Assembly: GCA_914767715.1 (NCBI GenBank)
Contig: OU612073.1
Location: 25,172,001 to 25,236,000, forward strand
DNA: 64,000 nucleotides
Source of the DNA: Membranipora membranacea
Taxonomy: Eukaryota; Bryozoa; Gymnolaemata; Cheilostomatida; Membraniporidae
Direction of reading: 5' to 3'
The position numbers and the translations under genes are program-made. Below the pieces are notes generated by a model. It had not been told where the DNA came from, searched no databases, and saw nothing but the letters and a program-made list of their open reading frames with translations. Positions 1 to 11,886 of the stretch are shown here, in pieces; within the stretch, counting starts at the first letter, position 1, and every line of letters starts with the position of its first letter.

Positions 1-2
1 TA

Positions 3-191
3 CACGAGAGAAGATATCTACACTTTATCATAAGTTTGTACAAACCGATCTCGTTGTGCCTTGTCGGGTTAGTATTTGTGATCTTTGCTTTGCACTATCT
101 ATGTTACTCGCTATCAGCTAAAGATAACAAGTGTGAAATTTGTACCGGGTTCGGGTGCCTTTATGTTATCTCTTGTAACTTTCGGCGATAA
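3..191 (+). CDS. possible C-terminal end of a membrane protein (partial, 5' end outside window)
   Basis: An open frame runs from the window edge to a TAA at 189-191, about 62 codons. It encodes a hydrophobic stretch (around ISLCLVGLVFVIFALHYLCY) that would make one transmembrane helix, followed by a short cysteine-containing tail (CEICTGFGC). No start codon or splice acceptor is visible, so it would have to be the last exon of a plus-strand gene entering from the left. The family is not recognised. A chance open frame of this length is quite possible in AT-rich DNA, so the call is weak. Confidence 0.28.
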   Translation, partial: HERRYLHFIISLYKPISLCLVGLVFVIFALHYLCYSLSAKDNKCEICTGFGCLYVISCNFRR

Positions 192-1521
192 ATTTAGAAT
201 AAAGTGATACACAATATCAACATGGGCTTACGACTTCTTGACTGGCTTTTCACAATACATTATGATGATATTCCGGACACACAAACAGTCTCCACCGCGT
301 TCCCAGAGGGTTTCCCGGAAATCTTCTCTGAGGGTTCCCCAGAGGATGTGTCTAAGCCAGCCGTACACTTATCACTGTATAGAAGGAGCTTGACCTCACA
401 TATACATCATCAGATATACAGATGGTACTGTTATATTCCAGCTCATTGTGGTATTGAAACACAGACAGATTAGCTTCCAATGCGAAATTTTCACCATCAC
501 TGCTTGGTGTGAAGATAACTCCCTTCATTTAAAACAAGGGAAATTGTCTTTTACTACAGTGAGCATGATTTCCCTGACCTCCACAACATTAACCATCAGT
601 GGAACTTATATAGTTTGATGAGTAAAAAGGACAACAAGCAAAACTTGAGAATAAAAATATCCCTCGCTAACAACCCAATTTAAGCTGTTGAGAAGCAAGC
701 AAGCCATACAATGAAGCCTAATTATTTAATTGAGAGAAAACTAGCTACAGATCAACTTGCCTTAAGTACAGATGGACGCCTCAACCAAGGCAACACAGAA
801 GTTACAACCAAACTGTCGGAGCAGTTCAAGTATAAATATCTGGATCTCATGTGCTTTGGTAACGACATAATAATAGTGATTGATAGATTCCCGTTAGACA
901 TATGATGAGTACACTGCTACATTAAATTAAATGCCAGAAAACTTTAGATCCCAATATACGTCAATACAGTCTGCATATCATCACACCAGTTTTCACTTTT
1001 ATAGTTTAGTAGTGAAGGTTTTATTGAAATTATGAATATATAATTATATACATAACATTTTCCGTTAAAATCAATAAGTTTCACATCATGAGATATACAA
1101 TTCTACACTGAATTTAAAGTAAGCACATGACCTCCAGGTCAACCTGTCCTCTCCAAGCCTCTCTGTCTGTTCACTCCATTCAGACGTGGGGGACAGGAGA
1201 ACTAGACTAATCGCTGTCTTATTGTACTTTATGCTCCCATCTCCTCCTCTTCTCACGGATTCACTCGGCTTTTCATCTTAGATAGTTGCCTCGTTACGCT
1301 ACCTGTAAAATATGTGCACTAATGAATAGTGACATTCTAATTGGAAGGCTGTGCACCGACTTCAATCATGGACAAGAACACTTAATTGCTCCTCTCCTTT
1401 TGCCAATATTAACCCGTTCCAGCTTCGACTGAAGATGTTGGTTGTATTTGATATCTAACTGAGGAACATTTAACTAGAGGAGTTCAAACAGACATTGTGA
1501 CTGCAGACAAGCAGATCAAAA
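192..1521. other. gene-free stretch
   Basis: Two short plus-strand open frames (204-473 and 711-905) have no recognisable domain, no flanking splice signals and ordinary composition; I do not call them genes. The right part must contain the 3' UTR of the minus-strand LRR receptor that ends at 1522. Nothing else stands out. Confidence 0.5.
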
Positions 1522-4500
1522 CTACTCACTCAATTCTTTTCGTTTCATGTTCTTGAGCTTTCCCTGCCTGTTCAGTTTGTTCAGCCTCTTAGCTTTTGCC
1601 CCTGGTGGTTTTTTTTGTCTGGCTATAGTCTTAGTCAGATTGGCATTTACAAAGTTTCTCCGAACAAACGGAACTAAAAATCTGGACAAAAAATTACATT
1701 TAATTTGATTGTCTGAACATAGTATGGTCAAATTATCAAACATGGTATTATTGGAGCATCATGTAGGACTAAGGCTATCAAACACTGACAGCAAAACTCA
1801 GTGTCACAAACCCTGCCTGAAACCAAACTCTTCGACCGTGTGTAGACCTGCACAGATTAAGGTTGATTAAATTAGGATTTTAAGCTATAGAAGAGACAAT
1901 TTCACCAATTTGGCTATATTATGCTGGCCATGTTGCAATTTCTGGGGCATGGTCTACCACCAAAGTTTGAATCTATATAACAAAATAAACAGCTTCCACC
2001 GTAGTCAGCAGCTAGAACATGTATGAATAACAAAAAAATCAAACAATTCCTATCAGCTGTACCTTTTAAACGGGTTTTTAGTTCTGGCCAGTGATGGAGG
2101 GATAGGGTCACCACCACCACCACCCTCTCCAAACTTCATACCCTGACCACTCTGATCATTCCACCAATCCTCATCTCCTGGCTGCTCTACCATAGCTTCT
2201 ATAACCTCCTTCTTAAGAGAGTGATACGTCGCGCAACAAATAAGCATCGTAATCAGAACCACACCTGACAAATAGGAAATTAAGTTTTGTAAGAGGTTGG
2301 AGTTGCCCATACTTGTCAGAGTTTGGAGTTGCCCGTATTTGTCAGAGTTTCAAGGATGCCAATTATTACAAGGAACATTAGAAAACAATAAAATATAAAC
2401 CTTACCCTAATAAAGTAACAATATGCATAATAATGAGATAAAATCTACAGAGCTGTCTTTGAGATTACAGATAGAATCGGATCGAACCAACGTATCAATC
2501 CTCTTATATCAACATCAATTCTATGATTAAAAGCAGCTAATAATAATTCATGATCATCTTAAGAATAATCAGCAAACTCACCGAGGCCCGATAAGATCAG
2601 CACGTATATAATAAATAAGTTCACCTTGACTTTCTCTCCCCTAATAAAAGGCTTTACTGTAGTCAGATAGTCTGCTGCATCGGCCTGTAATTGACAGAAG
2701 GAGGTACAATATGGTGAGCTGTCATATGGTAGTACCATGGACATATAAATATGTTTATGGGTAGTACAGGCAGATATATGGTACAGGCAGATATGTAATA
2801 ATAAACCAGCAGAAGAGAATCATCAGGAGATGGAGAGGGAGCTGGAGAGGGGGTGGAAAGGGAGCTGGAGAGGGGGTTGAGAGGAGGTGGAGAGGGGGTG
2901 GAGAGGGTGTGGAGAGGGGGTTGAGATGGGGTGGAGAGAGGGTGGAGAAGGGGTGGAGAAGGGGTGGAGAGGCGATGGAGAGGGAGGTGGAGAGGGAGGT
3001 GGAGAGGAGGTGGGGAGGGGGTTGTTTAGGGGGTGGAGACGGGGTGGAGACGGGGTGGAGAGGGAGCTGGAGAGGGAGGTGGAGAGGAGTTTACTCTAGA
3101 GGACCTTTTGATCATGTTGACATAGAGATATCACTGCCCTAGAATGCCCTAAATGATGGAATTGAAAAAATTGACTTTTTAAATTTTCCAAATGATACAT
3201 GTTACATGTTACATTGTAATGTTACCATAATTTGGAAGATGTCACATATTTTAAAATGTTAATTTAATCTCATCGAAAATTCAACTTTGCATTGTCCAAT
3301 ATAGGAAGAGTCAACACAAAAGGCCACTCATCTCAGCTCAAGAAATTATCATTCTAGACGTTTGCATTCTAAGCCAGCAATACACTAAATCTTTTGTCTT
3401 TAGAGTCGAATTCCGAGTACCTCAATGTGCCAGCAGCCCCCCTTATTCTTGAACTTGACCTCGCGTAAGACCTTATTCCACCTGAGGCTACTCAAACTAC
3501 ATGCGATGCAATAGTATATTACATGATCAGTGATAGATATAGATATACCTACCTGATATCTGGAGCAGTTCCTAGCCTCCCATGATGAGTCTGCTATAGT
3601 ACAGCCGACTATAGACACATTGAGTAAGAGTTGTCCCCTGCTTGTCTCTGGTGCTGCACAGTTCGGTTTCCTTTTTTTACTATTAGTCGGGTGGATTACA
3701 AATTTTGACGCTAATAATTAACAAAGATAAATATTACTTATGGTATAAAATCATACATTTTACAGTAAGTACAGTAAGTACAGTAAGTACTGTAAGTACA
3801 AGTAAGTACAAGTAAGTACAGTAAGTACAGTAAGTACAGTAAGTACAGTAAGTACAGTAAGTACAGTGAGTACAAGTAAGTGCAAGTAAGTGCAAGTAAG
3901 TGCAAGTAAGTGCAGTAAGTACAGTAAGTACAGTAAGTACAAGTAAGTACAAGTAAGTAGAGTAAGAAAAACGATAACTATGATCAGGTCATTTTTAAAA
4001 GCTTTATTGAGTATTGCTCAAATGATGTTTTATCAGTTGATTGAAAGCTTAATATATATTCTTTGAATTCAAACTTCACAAGTTTTAGTATGGGTAAATG
4101 ACACTAAATTATTCAATGCATTTCAGCTGACAAATTACTGGTCCAATTGATTTTTCTGTACAGAATTTGGAAAGAGGCAAACCCTTGTTTAAAAACATTA
4201 GACTTATCCTGGTAATACCAAGTCTCTTGCCTCATTACGGACAACACCAATATAACATGTTTTATTTACGGAACAATATTCGGACTGTAGTAAATTTCAC
4301 CCACCATTGGCTGTCATTAGCAATCATAAATAAAACTAGAAATGCCGCGATCATAAATGCCACAAAACTTCAGGGGTGTGGATAATATACACTCAGGTTA
4401 TCAATTGAGTTTATGATGGATGGCCAATTGGCGATGCCATTATTATTGCAAATTAAAATGGCTGTCCTTTCCATGCCACCTATTAAGGTAGACAGCATAG

Positions 4501-7500
4501 AATCGTTGTCCTATTATGTGGCAGAACTTCCTCCCAAAGTTATTTTCAGTGAATACAGTCATAGAATATAGCGCAACAAACAAGTTATAATTGTGGTAGA
4601 TTTCTTTTATTGTCAATCTACAATCATCTTTAGGACTGTTTTTCATGCAGTGACAGAGCAAAAAAACTTATACAATAAGGAAAAATTTTTAAATAAGGGG
4701 TCCTCTCCATGCTCCCTTCTTGCTAATTTTAATGTGGCCTCACCAGAATTTGAACTCGGGCCTCTCCCGCTGAGATCAAACACTCCAACTGCTCAGCCAA
4801 GCTGGGCCACTGAAGCTCGCAAAGCTCAGTGCAAAATAATCCAGGTCTTCAAATTTAATGATGTACAGATGTAGTGGGTTTAAGTAGTAACAAGTTACAC
4901 CACCAAGAAGTAAACACCCAGAAGTAAAAGACACAAAATGTCAATTTTATCATTTTTTTAGTCAACCTTTTATTTTATTTTTAATGGCACTTTTGAAAAT
5001 GATATAGATGGCAATAGTGTAATAAAAAAATTATAAGAAAATCCGCCTCCCCCGGGATTTGAACTTGGGCCTCTCGCGCAACAAGCATGTTATAATTGTG
5101 GTATATATAAAAATATTGGATTATTCACATTCACCTTTTTGCTTTTTTTATCGCTTCAAACATGATTTTTTGAAAAGAGTGTTATGAGGTGCTGGATACG
5201 GGTTTCTTTTGTTTTATATAACATGCGTTTATCATAAGCATGCGTTTAAACACAAAACTGAAGTTTTGTGGATTACCATATTTACTGCGCTGAGTTAGTG
5301 ACTTACCACTCCCATATTTACTACGCTGTGTTAGTGACTTACCACTCCCATATTTACTGTGCTGAGTTAGTGACTTACCACTCCCATATTTACTGTGCTG
5401 AGTTAGTGACTTACCACTCCCATATTTACTGTGCTGAGTTAGTGACTTACCACTCCCATATTTACTGCGCTGAGTTAGTGACTTACCACTCCCATATTTA
5501 CTGTGCTGAGTTAGTGACTTACCACTCCCATATTTACTGTGCTGAGTTAGTGACTTACCACTCCCATATTTACTGCGCTGAGTTAGTGACTTACCACTCC
5601 CATATTTACTGCGCTGAGTTAGTGACTTACCACTCCCATATTTACTGCGCTGAGTTAGTGACTTACCACTCCCATATTTACTGCGCTGAGTTAGTGACTT
5701 ACCACTCCCATATTTACTGCGCTGAGTTAGTGACTTACCACTCCCATATTTACTGCGCTGAGTTAGTGACTTACCACTCCTATATTTACTGTGCTGAGTT
5801 AGTGACTTACCACTCCCATATTTACTGTGCTGAGTTAGTGACTTACCACTCCCATATTTACTGCGCTGAGTTAGTGACTTACCACTCCCATATTTACTGC
5901 GCTGAGTTAGTGACTTACCACTCCCATATTTACTGCGCTGAGTTAGTGACTTACCACTCCCATATTTACTGTGCTGAGTTAGTGACTTACCACTCCCATA
6001 TTTACTGCGCTGAGTTAGTGACTTACCACTCCCATATTTACTGTGCTGAGTTAGTGACTTACCACTCCCATATTTACTGCTGACTATTCTGATCCACTTC
6101 ATAGGACAGGTGCACAGCCACTCGTTAGTAGATAGATAGAATGTATCCAACCTGTCAACCACGTGCTCAAATGCACATTTATCTATGGATATCAGCTTGT
6201 TGGCCCGTAAGTCAATATCTAGTAGATTCTTGAAACCTAAAAAAAATATTGCTGCACTCATAAAAATACCTATGTGACTGTTAACGATCACAAATTTACA
6301 ATACAGAGCACAATTATGCCTGTATTGTAGTTGTGGAGGCCAAAACTATCAGGTCGAGTGCTGTAGGTCATAAATAAGCTGATTCTGATCTAGACTTTCC
6401 ATTACTGTGTATTAGGCCACATTATTTGGCATTATAGGGGCCCGATCATAGACTTAATAATAATATTATTAAGTCTATCAGTCCGAGTCATTATGCCATT
6501 CTAATAAAATTAAGGGCTACAACTGTAAAAGTTTACACTCTATATAGGCCATGTCTCATACAGGTAATCGTTGATGTAATCAGGGAGAGGGAGGGTGGGA
6601 TATGCCCCCTGCTGTAATTTAGATCAAGTTTGGTTGCATTTGGAATTGCTCCCTCTCTATTGCTAAGGCTTGTCAGTGGATACAGGCAAACTGGAATCTA
6701 ATACCTGAAATCTTGATACAGAGATTGAACTAACCGAGAAATGATCCTGGGATGAATGAGTTTATCTCGTTACCATTAAGTATTATCTCCCTTACATTGC
6801 TCCCCAACGTTCCGTGTAAAAAGTTTACTTGTGTCAGTTTAGTACCTGAGAAATCACAGTCATGTGAGTTATCGATTATCAAATAAAGGCAGTACATCGT
6901 AGTCGATTGGAATCCACAAAAGAGGTTTGGGTGGCATTTAATTTCCAAAATGCTTCTAAGTTTCTAAAGTCAGTGGAATCATAGCATAGCTACCAGCAGT
7001 TGGGAAGTAGGAGCGCAATAATAGTGTGTGTATAATTATCAAATCATTAATTAATTAGTTTTACCTGAGATTTCTATGCTGACTAAATTTGTCTCGTTTG
7101 TAAAGAATCTTGTGTATAAAGCGCTGACGTCTGGAGCTGTGATTATCCTAAACTCTCTCAGTGTGATGTTTATACCATTCATCCATCCTTTCTCTATATC
7201 CTACAAGAGGAGAATTATACATGACGGCCTGGTGGCAGCAAGCGTATAGTGACTATATAAGGTTTTTCTCCCCTGCAACAATGGTCTGTATTTCTAAATC
7301 AACCTCCCTCCTTTGTTCAAAAGTTTTCAAAATGCTTAAGTAAAATATTCCAAAGCACAGATTTAATGGAGCCTACTGCAAGGAGTAATTGACGAGAAAC
7401 CTTTTAAATTAGTCCACCTGAACACTATTGGTTGCCGATCAACATGATATGCTGATATTCGTCTGAAGTACATGGTATCAAACACCAGGATTGCATCAAT

Positions 7501-8424
7501 GATAGTCCTGGAAAACTGTTTCTTAGTGTCAGCATAAGTGGATAAACCAGGGAGGGTGGATATACCCCCTCCCACCCTCCCTGGTTTACCCAATAGAACG
7601 AATCCATGTATGCCTGTAGACTCACGCTCAGAGTCAGAGAATTGTTGATAATCAGATTTTTGAGGGAGTTGTAGTGCATGAATCCATTCTCCTGCAGGGA
7701 TCTGAGCTGAGCCTGATCTAATATATTCAGTGTCGAGATAGTAGGAGAGGCGTCAGTCCAGTTAGGTAGCTTTGTACCGAACTGTCGCTCTGAAAAGGAG
7801 TGGCGAAATGACAGATGTATCTGGTGCTCGAAATTCTGGATCTCATACAAGCATCTAGAGGGAGATTAACCCCTCATAGCGCTACTGTAACTCATATGAG
7901 GCTGGTGTATATCTACAGTAGCAGAGTATTTGACACCACCACACAGCCCTTTCTCGTCTGGACTTCTAATGCTGAGAATGTGAACCCCTTGGGGATCTTG
8001 TTCCCAGACAGTGAATCATTTGGTGGAGCAATATATGCGATTGGTTGACATGAAATTACCCAATTTACAAAAGAAAACACAATGAGGATTTTGAATTTTG
8101 AGCTAGGCAATATTTGATTGACCTCCTCTAGAGCTTCTTGTATCAGTATAACAAGAGAACTGTCCAGCTGGTGATGATGAATGAATGAAGATGAATATGG
8201 TTATCATAGTAACAGCAGTCAGAGATTGCTTGATAAGAAAGACTAAAATATAAATATGACTCACGAGTTGAGTATTGACACGTAATACTGTCCCCGCTAC
8301 ACTCACAAAGTGACTGTACACATTCCCGCTGTGAGAACACCACCTGATACTGAAATCGGCTCACAGCCAGTAAAACAATGCTGCCTAAAATTATCCTCAA
8401 CATGATGTACTGCGTCAGCGTCAT
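1522..8424 (-). CDS. leucine-rich-repeat single-pass transmembrane receptor, 10 exons, 525 aa
   Basis: Exons in transcript order are 8424-8265, 8127-7917, 7854-7590, 7200-7065, 6845-6735, 6236-6063, 3608-3553, 2684-2582, 2264-2063 and 1681-1522. All junction phases agree and the sum is 1578 nt. Residues 1-33 are a signal peptide (the start could instead be the Met at 8403). A cysteine LRRNT cap follows (CVQSLCECSGDSITCQYST, about 36-54), then irregular LRRs to about 310, an LRRCT cap (WLCTCPMKWI plus cysteines in the next two exons) to about 371, one transmembrane helix at about 392-416 (VNLFIIYVLILSG...), and a basic cytoplasmic tail with a poly-Gly patch and no kinase or TIR domain. The plan is that of cell-surface LRR adhesion or recognition receptors; the ligand is unknown. 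Junctions at 8127 and 7917 are the least certain. The sixth exon's donor lies in the first unit of a 36-bp tandem array. A plausible acceptor (CATAG) lies 7 nt before the ATG. Confidence 0.85.
2830..3095. repeat. purine-rich imperfect tandem repeat (GGAGAGGGGGT-like)
   Basis: About 265 bp of degenerate 10-12 bp units built on GGTGGAGAGGG, almost pure purine on the plus strand. It lies in the LRR receptor intron between exons at 2684 and 3553. Open frames across it are low-complexity artefacts. Such tracts can form triplex or G-quadruplex structures. Confidence 0.8.
3761..3962. repeat. 9/10-bp tandem array (CAGTAAGTA units)
   Basis: About 21 units of CAGTAAGTA, with AAGTAAGTAC and AAGTAAGTGC variants. 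The array lies in the 2.45-kb intron of the LRR receptor. On the plus strand each unit resembles a splice donor (AG/TAAGTA), but the host gene is on the minus strand, so this is antisense to it. Confidence 0.85.
4571..5103. repeat. 28-bp direct repeats flanking about 480 bp
   Basis: The 28-bp sequence starting GCGCAACAA and ending ATAATTGTGGTA occurs at 4571-4598 and again at 5076-5103 with two mismatches. The DNA between holds tRNA-derived sequence. The arrangement fits either an insertion or a segmental duplication within an intron; which one cannot be told here. Confidence 0.6.
4735..4822 (-). mobile_element. tRNA-derived SINE head (second family)
   Basis: On the minus strand an A-box-like segment (TGGCTGAGCAGTTGG) is followed about 40 nt later by a B-box-like segment (GAGTTCAAATTC) inside a T-arm-like hairpin. 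A tRNA-Leu/Ser-type ancestor is suggested. The acceptor stem does not close, so it is not a functional tRNA. A second fragment covering only the T-arm part (GGCCCAAGTTCAAATCCCGG, minus strand) lies at 5041-5075. Both are in the LRR receptor intron. Confidence 0.5.
5274..6090 (-). repeat. 36-bp tandem array of splice-donor units, about 22 copies
   Basis: Twenty-two nearly identical 36-bp units plus a partial one; variation is mainly a C/T at one position. Read on the minus strand each unit contains GTAAGTCACTAACTCAGCGC followed by AGTAAATATGGGAGTG, that is a perfect donor (GTAAGT), a branch-point-like CACTAAC and acceptor-like CAG triplets. The first unit in transcript order holds the real donor of the LRRCT exon (cut after 6063). 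Because 36 is divisible by 3 and the unit has no stop, using any later donor would add 12 residues (KSLTQRSKYGSG) per unit without changing frame; reading straight through ends at 5182. The plus strand is open too, a by-product of the period. Confidence 0.9.
6449..6479. repeat. perfect AT-rich palindrome
   Basis: Arms of about 15 bp read ATAGACTTAATAATA and its complement around the centre. It lies in the LRR receptor intron between exons 6236 and 6735. Probably a small foldback remnant. Confidence 0.7.
6581..6614. repeat. hairpin of the CAGGGAGGGTGG family (copy 1, imperfect)
   Basis: Starts CAGGGAGAGGGAGGGTGGG, then ATATG and CCCCCTGCTG. It is an imperfect member of a small palindromic family seen again at 7539, 17576 and 25612. 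Confidence 0.6.
7539..7592. repeat. hairpin of the CAGGGAGGGTGG family (copy 2, long arms) at a splice donor
   Basis: Arms of about 20 bp (7539-7559 and 7571-7592) are built on AAACCAGGGAGGGTGG and its complement. On the minus strand the hairpin starts at the last exon bases, and the donor GT of the LRR receptor intron (7589-7588) lies in the stem. Confidence 0.8.
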
Positions 8425-11111
8425 CACATCCCTATGTGAACAATCACTATACCCTATCTAGTCAGGTACGTAAGACCCTGTGCATATACTGGCCTGTTTA
8501 CAGTAATACCCAGTCTGTGCTCACCAAGACTCTTGCCCCTCGCCCAACGGCTCCCCTGTTCGGGAAGTAAAAACGCAGAGATCATCTGTAGAAACAGGAA
8601 GATTAAAAAAAATAATGTAACCTGGTCTGCGCATCACAGCATCCTTGTGGGTTTCTCCGGATTTGATAATTTTGTTTTTTATTTGGTTTTGGTTATTGGC
8701 ATTGGTGGATTTACTTTCAAATAATATATGTCTATTACCAGCACTATCCCAAGTATGTAAATATGTCACAGAGAAGTGTCAATATCATAGTCTCACTTTT
8801 CTATCTACTCAAAATGTGAAGGGATAAACTGGTTGTTGAATAGCGGAGAATGGCAGGTGATTTGTGTCGTCACATAGCAGCTCAGAATGCCACAGCATAA
8901 TTATTTTGATCACAATCCAAGAAAGAGCAAAAGGCATGAGGGAGGCAGGGGTGCATTCACTTAGAATTGTCATCAGTATGACAGAAGCAAAGTAATCCTA
9001 TAGCTTGTAAGCTGGGTTTAACACATCCGCTTTGGTATATAGATAGGATTTGGCGAGCATTTAATTCCCCAGCTTTATAAATTCCAGAATTATACTGAGA
9101 AGATTTAGTGATATGATAATTATAGCGGAGCGTGGAGGAAGAGGATGAATTATGCCTTCAATACTCTGCAAGGTTCAATATAAAAGTGAACCTGATGTCC
9201 AATATGGTAAATTAGAGAAGTGCATGGGATTGGCAGAAGGGGTGAGTGCCCGAGGGGTGACTGCCCGAGGGGTGACTGCCCGAACTATTGCAACATTGGG
9301 CTGATTGCAATGAGTAACACACAACCTTTTATTTATCTATTGCTCATAATGTACAGTGTGAATATAAAGTGTATATATATATATATATATAGTTTATGGG
9401 AAGGCAAAGCACTCTGGGCTTGTTTGGCTTAGAGCATGCATGCTTAACCTTTTTTCGGGATCGGCCAATTCTTTTTGGGCAGAATACCAATTTGTTGAAT
9501 CACCTTTTTTTGTAATTAACTGCAAAAACGTAATAACTGGAATTCAAATGTGACAGAATACTGAAGACAATGATGAGGTGTCAGCATCCCTGGCTGTGTA
9601 ACAGCGAAAACAGTCACAGCAAAATGCACTGAGGGTCAGAAGTGAAATAATGAGTCGGTTTCAAAATCTGAAACTCTTAATTGTTATGATTATGGCTGGA
9701 TAGCTTAGACTAGATGTTGTGGTTTGGACCAGAGTAGACCGTGAATTGATGCACCCTTAGTCTAATTGAAATCATTGTTTATGTTTTTATTTCTATGTGG
9801 CTACTGGCTATGACTTATGACTATGACAGTATGACTTAATAATCCATTCTTTCCTCCGTCGACTTAATTTACAACTAAATGGTTTGTTCCCTTCACGACA
9901 TTTTATTTCGGTTTAATTACAACAAATTATAAAGAGTTTGTTAGGCTGAGGTCCAACTGAGTCAATTAAGTTCTTTGTTTAGAAGATTCAGAAGAAAGTT
10001 ATATAATAGTTTACTGCATTGCACATTGTGCTGGAGAGGCGAGAATTGTAATAAATATCTAAATCTGCAAATACAGAGACAATTTGAATATCAGCACCGG
10101 TAGGGCAGCAGAGTATCAATATCATATCACTAGACTAGAGAACTATTTTATTGTTTGTATCTTCAGCATTGTATGAGAAGTTAGGACTCAGAGCGACACA
10201 AGGAGCTGATTTTGATGTGTTGTGTAGTTTTATGCTGTACATTGTGTGGACAAGACATATTAGTGGCAATATATATAAATCCTTTCCAGCTGGGATGTGC
10301 TATACAACCATGAGATATATACCACGATTATAAGGCAGTATTTGAAGTTGAGGCTACAAGTTTGTGATTGACACCCATCGTGTGAAATGCCAATGTTGCA
10401 TATATAATCCTGATTCCTCAAATTGAGGTACAGGTTAACCACGCCTCCATTCCAACAATCTCGAAATACGAGTTGTGCCTCAATACATCGGGTGAGTGAT
10501 GGCAGGGTTCTTTTAAGCGTATGAAATTTATTCTGAAGCATTCTGATTATCTTGAGCAAATTGTATTGTAGTTTGAGCGCTCAACATTTGTCGGGGTTGC
10601 TGATGTAGGCATTTCATTTTCAGCCACATCCTACCTTTGCTGAGAATGTGAATGAAACACTACTGCAATCAATGCCGACAACATTTGAGCACTCAAACTA
10701 AGTTGTAATGTGATGAAAGGTTGTAAAAGAATTTTAAATATCGCGGTATCGTCCAAAAAAGTATATTATGTACAAAATGTCATGAAATTGTTGCATATCA
10801 ATCATGAATACACAATTTTGATGTGAAAACACAGTTAAGCTTCTGAAAAAAAAGAATGTTTACTACAAAAATATTTTGGTAAGAAATTGAGCAAATACCA
10901 CAACAGCTGCAGCACAAGAAAATTGGCCAATATCATGATGAGGAAAAGTTAAGCGAAGAAACGCTGTTGACATGTCATCGGAAAATCGTTCAGCTGTCAA
11001 TGATGAACATGTCAGGAATTAATTTGATACACACAGCAGCATAGAGGTGAAGTTAATGAGTTTAATTAGTTAGAAAACTTTAACTGCTCACAGATAGAAG
11101 CTATAAATATA

Positions 11112-11285
11112 AGCCTGAACTCTGTCATAGCCTGAAATCTGTCATAGCCTGAAATCTGTCATAGCCTGAAATCTGTCATAGCCTGAAATCTGTCATAGCC
11201 TGAAATCTGTCATAGCCTGAAATCTGTCATAGCCTGAAATCTGTCATAGCCTGAAATCTGTCATAGCCTGAAATCTGTCATAGCA
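11112..11285. repeat. 17-bp tandem array
   Basis: About ten near-identical copies of CATAGCCTGAAATCTGT in intergenic DNA. Confidence 0.9.
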
Positions 11286-11649
11286 TGGCACTTTTGGACC
11301 TCCTGTGATGCGCTGTAGTTATGTTTCTCGGTCTAACACTACACAGTGGAGATGACATCAATATCTTAGAACAAGGCCGCGGAGGAATTATGGGAATGGG
11401 ATCAACATCCTCCATCGCAGGCTGAAAATATCATCAAAATAAAACTTCAATTCTTGAAAAACAATTTCAAGTTTTCAACTTTTTTGATGAGTTAGCTTCC
11501 CTCCCATCTGTATTCAAACGATGGACTCTGAGATAGCAGTCTGTCTGTCTGCACCGTAGCGGCAGTCTGTCTGCACCGTAACGGCAGTACCACAAAGTGG
11601 CCCAAATCATCTATTTACATCTTGCATTTGGAAGCTAACGTTTTTGATG

Positions 11650-11741
11650 TGCGGATGGGGAGCGGATGGGGAGCGGATGGGGAGCGGATGGGAAGCGGAT
11701 GGGGAGCGGATGGGGAGCAGATGGGGAGCGGATGGGGAGCG
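11650..11741. repeat. 11-bp tandem array
   Basis: About eight copies of GCGGATGGGGA, just downstream of the stop of the LRR/EF-hand gene, so possibly in its 3' UTR. Confidence 0.85.
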
Positions 11742-11886
11742 CCTGGAGTTAGGGAACTCTAACACATTTGGCTTAATCAGGATGTTTAGGTGCACTGGTT
11801 ACCAGCCTGATTTGATGGGTTGCAGACGCACAACGTGATTCAGATCAAGCGTTTATACAATTGACAGTAAAACATGCACATTTGGA

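Larger units (their letters stand above)
8425..11886. other. intergenic region between two minus-strand LRR genes
   Basis: The right part should hold the 3' UTR of the LRR/EF-hand gene and the left part the promoter of the LRR receptor. Visible content is three short tandem arrays (9237-9287, three copies of a 15-mer GGGGTGACTGCCCGA; 11112-11285; 11650-11741), a TA dinucleotide run near 9373-9392, and an imperfect inverted repeat around 10565-10700 (GAGCGCTCAACATTTGTCGG versus the complement of CCGACAACATTTGAGCACTC). No gene is supported. Confidence 0.5.

Noticed and set aside
2887-3142. Gly/Glu-rich plus-strand open frames
   Set aside because: Low-complexity translation of a purine-rich tandem repeat inside an intron.
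3734-3952. Leu/Thr/Tyr-repeat minus-strand open frames
   Set aside because: Translation of the CAGTAAGTA microsatellite.
5268-6083. 271-codon plus-strand open frame across the 36-bp array
   Set aside because: It is open only because the 36-bp unit lacks stops in that frame; the minus strand carries the LRRCT exon and its donor.
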